From assembly GCF_021730395.1 (NCBI RefSeq), contig NC_069371.1, positions 68,602,001 through 68,666,000 on the forward strand: DNA of 64,000 nucleotides. Reading direction: 5' to 3'. Under the pieces are notes generated by a model. The model saw nothing but the letters and a program-made list of their open reading frames with translations. It did not search any database and was not told the origin of the DNA. Positions 1-9,660 of this stretch are shown one piece after another (within the stretch, counting starts at the first letter, position 1; each line of letters begins with the position of its first letter). This DNA is from Mercenaria mercenaria. Taxonomy: Eukaryota > Mollusca > Bivalvia > Venerida > Veneridae. Position numbers and translations under genes: made by a program.

Positions 1-2
1 TC

Positions 3-212
3 AATTTTCCAGTTTTCCATAGTTTTACTGAGAAGCTCCATGAATTCTCTGCAACAGATAAAGAAGATCACATGCAGTCATTTTCCAAAGACGACACCAA
101 ACAATGGCCACTACTACAAAATCTGCTCAAAGGCCATTTTTGTCTGATGGACCAACTGTCATCAAAGACTTATTCTTCGTTTACACTTTGGAGAGTTTAC
201 AGAAATATTTGA
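3..212 (+). CDS. Possible C-terminal exon fragment at window edge
   Basis: Frame 3 is open from the left edge of the window to a TGA at 210-212, giving 69 residues that include DKEDHMQSFSKDDTKQWP and LLKGHFCLMDQL. The composition is protein-like, with mixed charged and hydrophobic residues, and could be the last exon of a gene lying to the left. No family is recognised, no splice acceptor can be seen because the start is off the window, and frame 1 is also open for about 48 codons, so chance is a real alternative. Confidence 0.2.
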   Translation, partial: NFPVFHSFTEKLHEFSATDKEDHMQSFSKDDTKQWPLLQNLLKGHFCLMDQLSSKTYSSFTLWRVYRNI

Positions 213-929
213 CAGAAAACGAACACACTTTTCCCGCAATCATGATAATGTTGTAACGTTCTGACTTTAACATTATAGCCATCGAATGTAAAATCATCAT
301 CATATTTAATGTTCACAAACACATTTCGTTTACAAAATTGTGACAATACTAACAGAACCCAACCGCGGTTCCCATAAAGTGTATATATTTATAGTTTTTT
401 ATTGAAAAAAATATCTTCGACACAATCACACTGAAATTAACATGTAAAATGGTTCCTTTCCATGTGAGTTAATATTAATATTAATTCAGACTTTCTGAAT
501 TTATCCAACATTCGTTTTTGAAGTAATATCAGTAAACTTCAATAGATAAATTTTGTTCAAAACCTTGCCGGCTCTCACTCTCTTTCTCCTTATCTGGAGA
601 CTTAAGGCGAGGACATCCCCAGTTCAAAGTCTCAGTTTCAATCTTTATTGAATGATAAGACATGTATAAGTGCAATTTTTTGCCGTGGAAATGGTAAGTC
701 GTCTGCAGATGTCACATATAGAATCAAAGTACAGTGCGTAGCTCTTGAGACGGAGAAACGATTCTTTGGTCACACTGTATTTCGCCAGAACAGTCGTTCA
801 TAACTCGCTATCAATGTGTTCAGTTAGGCAGTAGTCATTTAGATGTGACAATATTCATGCCGACTCAGAAATTGTGGTCAAGACTGTGTAATAATGTTTG
901 GTTGTCAATTCTGTCGAAAGCTCTTACCG
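213..929. other. Non-coding, no feature seen
   Basis: AT-rich sequence with stop codons in all frames. It lies outside the tandem duplication and I see no repeat, RNA gene or exon in it. Confidence 0.5.
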
Positions 930-2106
930 CCAATAAAATAGCCAATATTTTACAATATTACGACAAACGACTCAGAAAGTGTACAATTTGTTAAGATGCG
1001 TAATCCTGGGTATAAACTTTGACAGTAAATACTTTATTATTCTGTACAGTCCTGGGTACATGTACACTCCTATTCCCAACGTAGAAATTACCTACTTTAT
1101 TAAGGTGTGGACTCGTATGTACAAATTAAGAAATTACATACTAATTTAGATCAAAAGAATCTAAGTTTGTTTTATTGGCCCTCAGAAGATAATGTATATT
1201 AAAAATTATAGACTGATTACAATGAGTACGAGCAGACATCATAACAAAATGAATGTTAGACAAAAGTTGTTTATTTCAAGCTTCAATTTATACGCTATAA
1301 TACTGAGTTATTGTTAGTTGACGTTGAAAAATGTTTTACAACACTATACTTCTAATATAAACAGTATAGTAGTATAAATGTATTCACTTCTGTCCCGCAT
1401 TTTTTATTGGTTGAAGACTTACAAAATTTACAACTTCTATTGGTTCTTTAAGTACGTCACAAGTTGGCTTAGACAGCTACGTAGCTTAATGTTTACAACA
1501 TTACTTACAAGAGGAAGCCCAGGTCACTTGTGATATTTGAGATAACATACTAAGCTGTTTGATTACATTGAGTGTTAATACCTAATATAAACTATACCTC
1601 ATGACAAAAAGGGAAAAGGCTTCCCTGAAAATATTTTTGCTTCCCCTTCCGCGTCCCATGTCACTAAGGGTTGGGAAGGAATGGAAAATATTTTTATTAA
1701 AAATATTATATTTTCAAATATAGTTTATATCAAAATTTATTTAACTGATTTGCTGAACAAATAATAAGTTTGTGACAAAATGACAAGATAGACTAGATAC
1801 TAGACTTAGAATTTTTCTTTATATCCTCTTTAATATGTATGTTACAAAATAGCTACGTTTCTATTAAATTAGAAGATTTGAAGATATACTGTATATATGT
1901 TTTTCTTACACTTAGAGTTTAAATGAGTAAAACAAGCCTCAATAAGTGTTAACTATTACAAAACATAGCCTTACATCAACATGTATTTGTAATTTTGTTC
2001 AGTGCAATATCATTCATTGATTATAATTTTAGATGTCTAGATATCTTGATAGAGCTCACAAGTATCAGATATAACTTTCATCTTAAGTTACAGAGTTCTT
2101 CAACAT
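930..2106. other. Non-coding part of copy A
   Basis: Matches 14911-16110 in copy B. No open frame is conserved between the copies. Near 1585-1595 and 1722-1733 the sequence TATAAACTATA and its complement flank a GC-richer patch, which gives a weak stem. I see no gene. Confidence 0.5.
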
Positions 2107-2310
2107 GTTCAAGTTAAACACTTTAAACTGAACATAATCCTTGTCTTTAGCAACGTAAAGATATGATAAAAATATCTATTGAGTTTGAAGCAAAAGATAA
2201 TTTGCCACTTGTATATTTATGGCAGTGACTACTCTCTAAGATATCTTGACATAAATCACAGGTAATAAATATATCTTTCCAATTAAGGCACAGAGAAACG
2301 TTCTCCAAGC
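2107..2310 (+). repeat. 196-bp repeat, one full unit
   Basis: A unit starting at TTCAAGTTAAACAC near 2107 recurs 196 bases later at 2303. Copy B has three full units of the same 196-bp repeat, so the array was expanded in B or contracted in A. The unit carries short open frames, but 196 is not a multiple of three and the frames are lost from unit to unit, so I regard it as non-coding. Confidence 0.75.
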
Positions 2311-2429
2311 TAAACACTTTAAAAATGTCCTTATCAACTTAATCCGTGGCGGAAATAAATGGCATTCCCCCAAGACTTATGCAATAAACTACAATGCGTA
2401 CAGGTTTGATGACACATGTGTCTTCTTTA

Positions 2430-2755
2430 ATTTGATTACAAAAATAAAAAAATGGAAAGCCATAGGTCGCCCAGCACGACATAAACGAAAATGGTGCAGG
2501 CTCGTTTTGCTTGAGCCTCTTCATGGACGGTAGTGGATGTGCAAGCTATCGTCCACGCCCTCTGTCCCCGGGTTGAGCAGAATTCAACATTTACACATGT
2601 TATAAGTACCAGAATGTTATTTAGAGACATCCGCAGATAATTTCGTACGGTGGTGCATATAGAACCTTTAAAGAGGGACAGAGTGCAAAATCATGAAAAT
2701 CGGCGTATGGTCCCCAGATAAAATAATGGCTGTGCGCTAATCGAGATTAAAGTGC
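2430..2755 (+). repeat. Three-hairpin interspersed repeat (GGACGGTAG type)
   Basis: A copy of a roughly 320-bp repeat seen several times in the window. Three stem-loops follow one another: stem 1 at 2498-2518 (AGGCTC with GAGCCT), stem 2 at 2525-2553 (GGACGGTAG with CTATCGTCC, one G-U pair) and stem 3 at 2572-2588 (GTTGAG with TTCAAC, one wobble). The body continues with TTTAGAGACATCCGCAGAT and a segment ending in GGTCCCCAGATAAA. There is no coding frame, no tRNA-like box and no clear terminal inverted repeat. The paralogue lies at 16885-17200. Confidence 0.7.
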
Positions 2756-3873
2756 TGAAAGCTGAAAGCAAAGAAAGGTTGAAACCCACATTTGATGTGC
2801 ATTAAACCACTCAAGTCACTTCCATGAAACAGTATAACATTCAAACCATTTGCATCAATGTTACATTTTATACTATTAATTCTGCTCTGACTAAAACCAT
2901 CAAGTGTCTTGAAACACACTGCCGAGCAAGACAAGGCAACCCTTCATCGGCTTAATCAAAATTTACCATAATGATACCAAAGAGAAATACAGTCTCTGTT
3001 TCATTAAAACACAACATCACAAAGCGAATACAGATAACAGAAGTATTAGATCCATGTCTTTTTTATTCAAATTAAACAGGCATACCCTACATCTAGCAGA
3101 TTAAAATATACGTACAAGAAGATCTTATCACATTTTCAAGAAGAACAGAATATACCGAACTATTACGTTTTGGGCGATTAATCACCTATATAGCGTCTGT
3201 CTATAATAAATCCCTATCCACTCAAAATTGTACAACAACAACAACTTGATAAAAAGTAAAACGTAAATTTCACTTATTATTTTGCTGGAATGTTTAGCTG
3301 AAATTTTGTAAAATGATATTGTCTTATGAATAAATACAGGAATCAAGAAGGTTAAATAGCATGGTTTTCGCAGCGAATTCGCTTGCTTCTGCGGCGCCAT
3401 AGGTGTTGTGTTCTTTAAGTACACTGCTTGGTGATGTTTTTCTTTTATTTGTTCCTTTTGATTCATTGATTCATTTACACATAGTTTCTGAAGATATTTA
3501 ATTGCACTCAGTTATAGGGTATGCCTCTTATTTAACAGTTAACAGTTTGAAAGATATAAACGTTACTTTATGCTAATAATTCATAGAAAATGTTATATTT
3601 AAAATCCCAGTTTGTCATAGTTCCTCTTTCGATTTTCTAAAGATATACACCATTGGAAAGCTTGCGTTTAAGATTTTTAAAAATGTATCATTTAAAATAT
3701 TTTCTTTTATCATGTGCATTAAAACGATTGTTAAACCTGATTATGAACTTTCACATAGAAATTATGTAGAGAGATAAACGGTCGGTAATCAATAAAAGTA
3801 GTGCGGAACTAGAACATTTCAGTGAAAACTGTCATTGTTAATATTCTTGCAGTCTCCAGAATATGGTTATAAT
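2756..3873. other. Non-coding part of copy A
   Basis: Matches 17200-18296. The 94-codon minus-strand frame at 3182-3466 is not kept in copy B, so I do not call it a gene. Confidence 0.5.
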
Positions 3874-3901
3874 AGGTTGAACCACTTCGCGGTTTCAACC
3901 T
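3874..3901 (+). other. Short hairpin AGGTTGAACC...GGTTTCAACCT
   Basis: A near-perfect stem of about 10 pairs with a loop of about 7 bases, present again at 18297-18324. It stands a few hundred bases before the CGCCTGG-type hairpin repeat. Its role is unknown; it may mark the end of a mobile element. Confidence 0.4.
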
Positions 3902-4224
3902 AAAAACAATGGACAGAACTAAACAAACTGGAATTTAAAGAGGGGATATGTGGTTACGGTGCCTGCATATCACAGAAACTGTCAAAAGACAAAATTAAAA
4001 AGCAGGCACCATACCCAAGGGGTGATTAAACAACACCAAAAGCTTTTAAAGCGGGAGTATTGGAACCACCCAGGCCGAAATGATGAAGCTGAAAAATTAA
4101 ACAGTACACTAACACAACATAAATGTCATGCTAAACGATCTGAAGAGATCGAAATATATCAGCTCTGACTGAAGATACGGGGAGACATTTTACGGCCGCC
4201 ACACGGCACAAATAACGCTGCTGT

Positions 4225-4480
4225 GGTAATAAAATAAAAGCAGGTCGCCCAACAAGACATTAACGAAAATATTGCAGGCTCCGTTTGATTGAGCCGGTTC
4301 AAGACGCCTGGACAAATCAAACCGGGTGGATCCGGTCACCGGACACGTAGCCGCAGTACGAAGTGTCGTATTTTTTCCGTCGATTAGTGGAATGTTCCGA
4401 GCATGAACTCTACTTCCATGATACGAGACGTATATTATTGCAATCATATTTTGCATAGTTCTATGCTGCATCCTTTATAA
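4225..4480 (+). repeat. Three-hairpin repeat, divergent subfamily
   Basis: Shares the lead-in CAGGTCGCCCAACAAGACAT and stem 1 (GGCTC at 4277, GAGCC at 4291) with the copy at 2430. Stem 2 is replaced by a different pair at the same place: CGCCTGG at 4305-4311 and CCGGGTG at 4322-4328, which pair with two G-U wobbles around a 10-base loop. The 3' body differs from the 2430 copy. A 93-codon minus-strand frame crosses it and partly survives in copy B, but the frames differ downstream and the changes look neutral. The paralogue is at 18650-18900. Confidence 0.5.
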
Positions 4481-4489
4481 TTACAGGGG

Positions 4490-6150
4490 AGAGTGTGTGC
4501 TCGCATGTCTTAAATATTGGATAATATTTCTGTCAAATATGCATGCCTACAAGACAGTACATTCACCAGGTCCAGGAACCATTTCTATTCCTCGGTAAAG
4601 ATTCAGGAAAACACACATGAAAGTGAAGCGATATAAGTTTACCATAAGTCAATTGATCGAATGTGCAGCATGGCCGAGAACAAAAAAAAATGTATCATTG
4701 ACTAATAAAGAAGATCCGATGGAACAAAACTTGTATCATATAGATATATGTACATCGGAGAATGAAAATGCATTTTAGTTGTCAAAATGTTGACGTTAAT
4801 TTACCTAATATTGGCGTGCGTATGTCACAAAACGATTTGCAATTTTTCCTTCAATATTGTTACATAATCGCACATCTCCGTCCAGATAAAAGCATTTATT
4901 TTTTATACATACTAACATACCCTAAAAGTGTATGTCAATATCAAATAATACAAAACTTAATACTAATAAGTAGACTAAGTGTATACGTTCTCTGCCCTGT
5001 TTTCGAACCTTTTGTAAAGTCTCACACATGTGTTTATTATGGTTGTCAGGAATGTCTTTTTTTTTATGGATACAACGAACAAAGCAGTTACCTTTCTTTA
5101 TATAAAGAAATTCTAAGAAGAGACTGAATCATGTAGTGTCATAGATTATCCTTCCATGAAAACAGACGACTTACACGATTTTGTGTAACAAAGTAAAATA
5201 TGGCATCTTTTTGTGTTTACAAATAATGTAAGGACTATAACATAATCAACATTTCTGTAACATTTATCTGGGGTCTGGAAGGAGTACGTTCATATACGAA
5301 TCACTCCACCATACAAAATTGAGTTGTTTTGTGTATATTTTGTGTTCATTACAAAACAAAATCAACTTTTGTTTCAATTATCATAAACTCCCCAGGAATT
5401 GTAAAGAAATCTACTAACGAAAAAGATTACCCTGCATGGATTTTATCTAGTAAAATGTTTGGATGCTTGAAACATAGCTTTATGTCTTTGACAAAGGGCT
5501 TATTTCGGCCTAGGGCTACCTCGTGTCCTGTCATAATAATAGTTGAAATTATAAATATTCTAACAAACGTCCTTATGATACAACCTATACAAGGAATATT
5601 TGTTTTAGTATTAAACTAAAATAACTTTCACTTATTATGATTATTCTGGCAAACGTCCTAATTTTGCAAAAGTTTCAAATGCAAGGGAATGTTTGTTTTT
5701 CAGAATAAAATTGAAATATCTTTTACTTAAGTTTAAAAATTAAACTCCAGATGCACTATAATGTAAAATGGCGTCGTTGCTGGTGAATGACAATTCCATT
5801 TAACATGTCAACAAAACACAATTTTATTGTTCTTTTATTCCATAAAACAGTTCAGCTAGAATTACAGTTTCTTTTGTATTCATTATCATGAGGCGCGTAT
5901 ATTAACGTTTCTGCAATAAATCATGCACATCTTACTTTTTATATTGCCCACTTCTTAAAACAGTTGGTTTAACATGTGATTCTGTATTCTACTTAACCCA
6001 TGGGAAATTAATGTGCAGATTAGTCATGTTTTGTGTTTTGTGTTATATCATTTGCAGAATGCCGAGGGATTCTGTAGCTGTTATAATATGAAATGTACAA
6101 TGTATTACTTACAACAATATAAAATTCTTGACGATTTTCCAGATCACAAT
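4490..6150. other. Non-coding part of copy A
   Basis: Matches 18910-20500 plus the flank of the copy B gene. Plus-strand frames at 4762-5127 and 5329-5619 are open. The first has a stop in the copy B counterpart. The second keeps its frame in B, but nearly all differences change the residue, so neither looks like a conserved protein. Confidence 0.5.
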
Positions 6151-6423
6151 TTAGATAAATCCCGATGCGCCACCTGTACTACATCTACACGACCTTCCAA
6201 TCATTGCGCAAGATTTAGTTCTTCTTCCATAAGCTCTTCTTCCACTTCTTCCACTTCTTCCACACCTTCCACGTCCTTTTTTTATTATTCCTGTATCTCG
6301 ACAATCGACTCGTCCGTAACGTAAGATACGTCGACATAATGATCTATTTGACCTCACAACCGGAAGGTTATTCAAAAGCAGAAGTGATATCAGCGTCAGA
6401 CATATAATATGCTCGGTTTTCAT
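6151..6423 (-). CDS. Secreted arginine-rich six-cysteine peptide, copy A
   Basis: Encodes 90 residues. Residues 1-25 are a clear signal peptide (MKTEHIICL, then a leucine-rich core, ending near VVRS). The rest is very basic: 16 Arg and 3 Lys against 2 Asp. Six cysteines at 30, 41, 54, 72, 79 and 81 give C-x10-C-x12-C-x17-C-x6-C-x-C. A Gly-Arg-Ser linker between the third and fourth cysteines is encoded by a CTTCTTCCA-like simple repeat and is nine residues longer than in copy B. ATG is chosen because a splice-acceptor-like GTGCAG lies 12 bases upstream, as in copy B, which suggests a 5' UTR intron. Small size, charge and closing CxC resemble invertebrate antimicrobial peptides, but the spacing fits no family I can name. 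Function is inferred from composition only. Confidence 0.72.
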   Translation of the reverse strand: MKTEHIICLTLISLLLLNNLPVVRSNRSLCRRILRYGRVDCRDTGIIKKGRGRCGRSGRSGRRAYGRRTKSCAMIGRSCRCSTGGASGFI

Positions 6424-6437
6424 GACTTCTTTGGCTG
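6424..6437 (-). promoter_or_regulatory. 5' leader and splice acceptor of copy A peptide gene
   Basis: Read on the minus strand, a T-rich stretch ends in AAAGTGCAG and is followed by 12 bases and the ATG. Copy B has the stronger TTTTATTTTATTGCAG at the same place. Conservation of an acceptor directly before the start codon suggests that the 5' UTR is split and that a promoter exon lies further right. I cannot identify that exon. Confidence 0.45.
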
Positions 6438-6611
6438 CACTTTAAAAACAGATCAGATAAAAGTTAATGCAAACGAAGTACAAAAAGGAACAACAATGAT
6501 AAAAAATAAAGTATACGTAGAATAGCATTTTTGCTCTGCTTACACTCATTACTTCCCTTTGGAGATTGTTGTTCGAACATCAGTCTTAGATACTTTTCAC
6601 AAAAATAGTGT

Positions 6612-7240
6612 TTATTCCAGTTTGTATAACACAACATTTAAATCTATTTGTTGTAACGTTATTCGAGATTCAAAATGGAGGCTAAGGATCCGTATGGTAT
6701 ATACAGGGAAAAAAGAAGAAAATGAAAGAGATCCACCTAGATTACATATGCGGTTTATTCAGATTCTGTCGAATAACAAATATAGAAGAGCTCAGCCGGG
6801 ATATATTGGTGAGACAGGGGACTTTCTGCGCAAACGAATACTTGTTCATCGACAACAGATAAGAGACAAAAATACACGAATGCTATACGTAATTGAACAT
6901 ATCGACACGTGTGCTGGACAAAGATAACCATCATTTACGATTTTTTTCCATTATATAAATTACAATCTGCAAACGCGATTTTAAGAAAAAAAAACACAAA
7001 AAAAATAATTTCTAATTAACATATCTAAACCAGGGCTTAATTCAAGACATAATTATACTGAAACAAATAACTGGCTGAGAGTAACGTCCCTTCATTTTGA
7101 CGTACTTTGACGGTGTTTCTTTCCGTCGTTATAGACGTTATTATCACTTCTGAAGATCTGCACAAGCAGTGAAACCGGTTGAGTTATGTAATCTAGGTGG
7201 ATCTTCTTTCTTCCTTTTTCCCTATTATATATAAATATAT
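6612..7240 (+). mobile_element. Penelope-like element, 5'-truncated 3' end
   Basis: The frame at 6736-6926 reads GYIGETGDFLRKRILVH and then QQIRDKNTR and EHIDTC, which is the GIY-YIG endonuclease domain at the C-terminus of Penelope-like retroelements. The reverse transcriptase part is absent. A 3' region of about 310 bases follows and contains a hammerhead-like motif. The paralogous site in copy B (around 21690-21700) lacks the whole block, so it most likely inserted after the duplication. It is a broken remnant. Confidence 0.75.
7146..7184 (+). ncRNA. Hammerhead-like ribozyme motif in Penelope-like 3' end
   Basis: The conserved core can be read in order: CTGAAGA at 7150-7156 (matches CUGANGA), helix II CTGC/GCAG with an ACAA loop at 7158-7169, GAAAC at 7171-7175, a very short helix III, GTT as the NUH site at 7178-7180, then GAGT pairing with ACTT at 7146-7149 as helix I. 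Minimal type I hammerheads with tiny helix III are known in Penelope-like elements. A T-T mismatch at the base of helix II weakens the case. Confidence 0.5.
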
Positions 7241-7286
7241 CTTTGTTCCTTAAAAAAAAACCTTTTGAGTTGTTTGGTTTGGATTT

Positions 7287-7567
7287 TGTTTATTTTGGGT
7301 TTAACGCTGTTTTTCAACAGTATTTCAATCATGTAACGGCGGGCAGTTAACCTAACCAGTATTCCTGGATTCTGTACCAGTACAAACCTGTTCTCCGCAA
7401 ATAACTGCCAACTTCCCCACATAAATCAGAGGTGGAGGACTAATGATTTCAGACACAATGCCGTTTATCAAATAGTCACGGAGAACATACGCCCCGTCCG
7501 AGGATCGAACTCGCGACCCCGAGATCCGTAGACCAACGGTCTTACCTACTGAGCTAAGCGGGCGGGC
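7287..7567 (-). mobile_element. tRNA-Arg-like SINE, full length
   Basis: On the minus strand it starts with a tRNA-like head with A box TTAGCTCAGTAGGTAAG, a CTACGGATC anticodon-arm-like segment suggesting Arg(ACG), and B box GAGTTCGATCCTC. A body of about 200 bases follows, including GGGGAAGTTGGCAGTTA and CTGGTTAGGTTAACTGC, with a tail GCGTTAAACCCAAAATAAAC. It is flanked by the 14-base direct repeat TTTGGTTTGGATTT at 7273-7286 and 7568-7581. In copy B that sequence occurs once with no SINE, so this is a clean later insertion into the tail of an older SINE of the same family. Confidence 0.88.
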
Positions 7568-8800
7568 TTTGGTTTGGATTTAACATCGTTTTCAACAGTA
7601 TGCGGACAGTTAACCTAACCAGTGTTCCTTGATTCTGTACCAGTACAAACGTTACCCCATTTTCACGGAAAAAAACCCTAAATAATTACTTAGTTAAGTC
7701 TGTTATTTAAAAATTGTGTTATTGCTTAAGTTATTGTTATTTAATATTGATTTATTTTCTGTAACAGTGTATTTATAACTCAATTATACTGTAGTAAAAA
7801 TAGTACCAAAAATTTTAGTTTATCAAAAACAATTTAAAATTTAATGCTGTTTGCTAATATGTATCATTTAAGACTGAGTATAATACCTAAGTTTTGAGTT
7901 GATCATTTTGATGCATATTATTTAAAATTTTCTGTTACTTCTTATTTAATCTCCATGTAGCAACTCTTGCAGATAGTCCTACCTATCAAGTCATAGATAA
8001 ATATTTAATTCTAAAATATACCTGGATTATTGCGAGAAGAACTTATCTGATTGCAAAAATGTTGTAAAATATGATTATTATGTGACGTCAGAAAATGTTT
8101 TAAGACAAATAAAATAAACTCAGGTCCATTATTTAAGCTGGCATAATGTTATCTGTACCATATCACACATCATATATAAAAACAAGAAAAAAACTCTTCA
8201 GTATTTACCATGAAAATTGACATTACAATGAAGTGACTTATTACTAAGTTTTTATCCATACATTTACTTCAGTATTCTTATTAACCTGTGTCATACAGGT
8301 GCACATACGATTAATATTTGTGTCACTGATTGATCTCTAGTACATTATGTACTATGTCTATTAATAGTATTTACTTGCAGTACTTATTTCAGTTACGCAA
8401 ATATGATATCTATATTTAATTTTAAGCACGATATAAGGACTTTAAGGATTTGATTAAGTATATTTCTTATTGCTATACTTTGTTTTATGTAAAATTTATA
8501 ATTGTTGTGTTTTAATCTATGAAATAGTCATATACGGTTCTGATATAGATGTAAAAATCAACATTGAAGACGCATAAAGGGCAAAAAACAAGCATTTGAA
8601 ATAACAGACTTAGCTAAGCAATTACTTAAGTATTTTCCTGAAATTAGGGCCTGTCCTCCGTAAATAACTGTTAACTTCCCCACATGAATCAGAGATAGAG
8701 GACGAATGATATCAGGCACAATGCCTTTTATCAAATTGTCACGGAAAACATACGCCCCGCCCGGGAATCGAACTCACGACCCTGCGCTGTAGTCGAATTA
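7568..8800 (-). mobile_element. Older tRNA-Arg-like SINE split by a MITE, copy A
   Basis: The 3' part lies at 7568-7650 (AACATCG, ACAGTTAACCTAACCAGTG) and the 5' part with the tRNA-like head lies at 8651-8800 (GAACTCACGACCCTGCG and upstream). They are the two halves of one SINE on the minus strand, separated by the element at 7651-8650. The same split is present in copy B at 21724-22335, so both insertions predate the duplication. Confidence 0.75.
7651..8650. mobile_element. MITE with imperfect terminal inverted repeats, long form
   Basis: Inserted inside a SINE. The ends are imperfect inverted repeats: ACCCCATTTTCACGG followed by CTTAGTTAAG on the left, and CTTAGCTAAG followed by CAGGAAATTAGGGCC-type sequence read in reverse on the right. 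It has no open frame of note. The copy B form is only about 364 bases; roughly 640 internal bases (about 7780-8425) are missing there. Superfamily unclear, possibly hAT-like. Confidence 0.55.
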
Positions 8801-9116
8801 AAGACTTCACATGATAAAATTTAAAAAAAAAACACGACATCATAATGAGTTAAAATAATTACTTTTTCAAGATCAGTAAAATCGTTAATTGTCACAACAC
8901 TGTACCTGTATAGTTTTTTTATACACATTAAAAAGAACAAGTGCAAGGTTAAACTTACATGTATTATCCTGTTGAATGTCTTTCACAAGTATCGCAAATG
9001 CTGACTCGCTATTGATATTTCTCTTTCTTATGTGCTTGTAATTTGACAACCAACGCAACTACGGAATGTATTAAAAGCACACGAGATAAAAGAATGTTGA
9101 TAAGATAACTGAAAAT

Positions 9117-9660
9117 ACATTGTAAACAGAGAGAATGTGCATTTTTTGAGAAGAGGACCTAAAGTATTCTTGTACACGCGTAAAGAAAGAAAGTTCCTCC
9201 GTACACAAGATATAGAAGTCGACAAGAGGACTCACACTAGATCAATACTGTATACAAAATGTACATTCTTTCTCCGACGTGAATACTCAAACTTTATTGT
9301 ATTCAAAACGTCCGTTTCTTCGTAGACAGAGGACTTAACTATACCGTAAACAGAAAGCAGAAAGCACGTAAACCGAAAACAGAAAGCACGTTCCTTCTTC
9401 GACTAGTGGACTAAATTTGTACTTGTATAAGACAGAACGTTCATACATAGACGAAATGTAGGAAGTTCGTTCCCTCGTACACTAGGTACAGAATGATGTT
9501 CGTTCCTTTATCGACAATAGGACTGATACTATGCTGTATACTGAAAATACAACCCTTCATCGACATGAGGACTCGAACATTACATATACAGTGTACGTTC
9601 GTTCATCGACAAAAGGACTTATACTACAGTGACAAAGTATACTAAACGTACGCCCCTATA
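9117..9660 (+). repeat. Degenerate 49-bp tandem repeat, long array
   Basis: The unit has the core GTCGACAAGAGGACT, then an ACTATACTGTATAC-like segment, then ACGTTCCTTC. About eleven diverged units can be followed. The clearest 49-bp periodicity is in copy B at 22749-22895. The array creates overlapping open frames on both strands that are not genes. Confidence 0.65.

Noticed and set aside
3182-3466. 94-codon minus-strand frame
   Set aside because: The counterpart in copy B near 17640-17880 has indels and stops, and there is no domain or signal peptide.
4190-4471. Paired minus-strand frames here and at 18577-18888
   Set aside because: They run through the hairpin repeat and differ after a small indel; their similarity is explained by the DNA duplication.
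4762-5127. 121-codon plus-strand frame
   Set aside because: The copy B counterpart has an early stop and frame changes; composition is that of AT-rich non-coding DNA.
5329-5619. 96-codon plus-strand frame that stays open in copy B (19808-20023)
   Set aside because: Almost every difference between the copies changes the residue and the B frame lacks an ATG at that place, so there is no sign of protein-level constraint.
7490-7567. tRNA-Arg gene
   Set aside because: The tRNA-like head is continuous with a SINE body and tail and is flanked by a target duplication. Stem pairing is imperfect.
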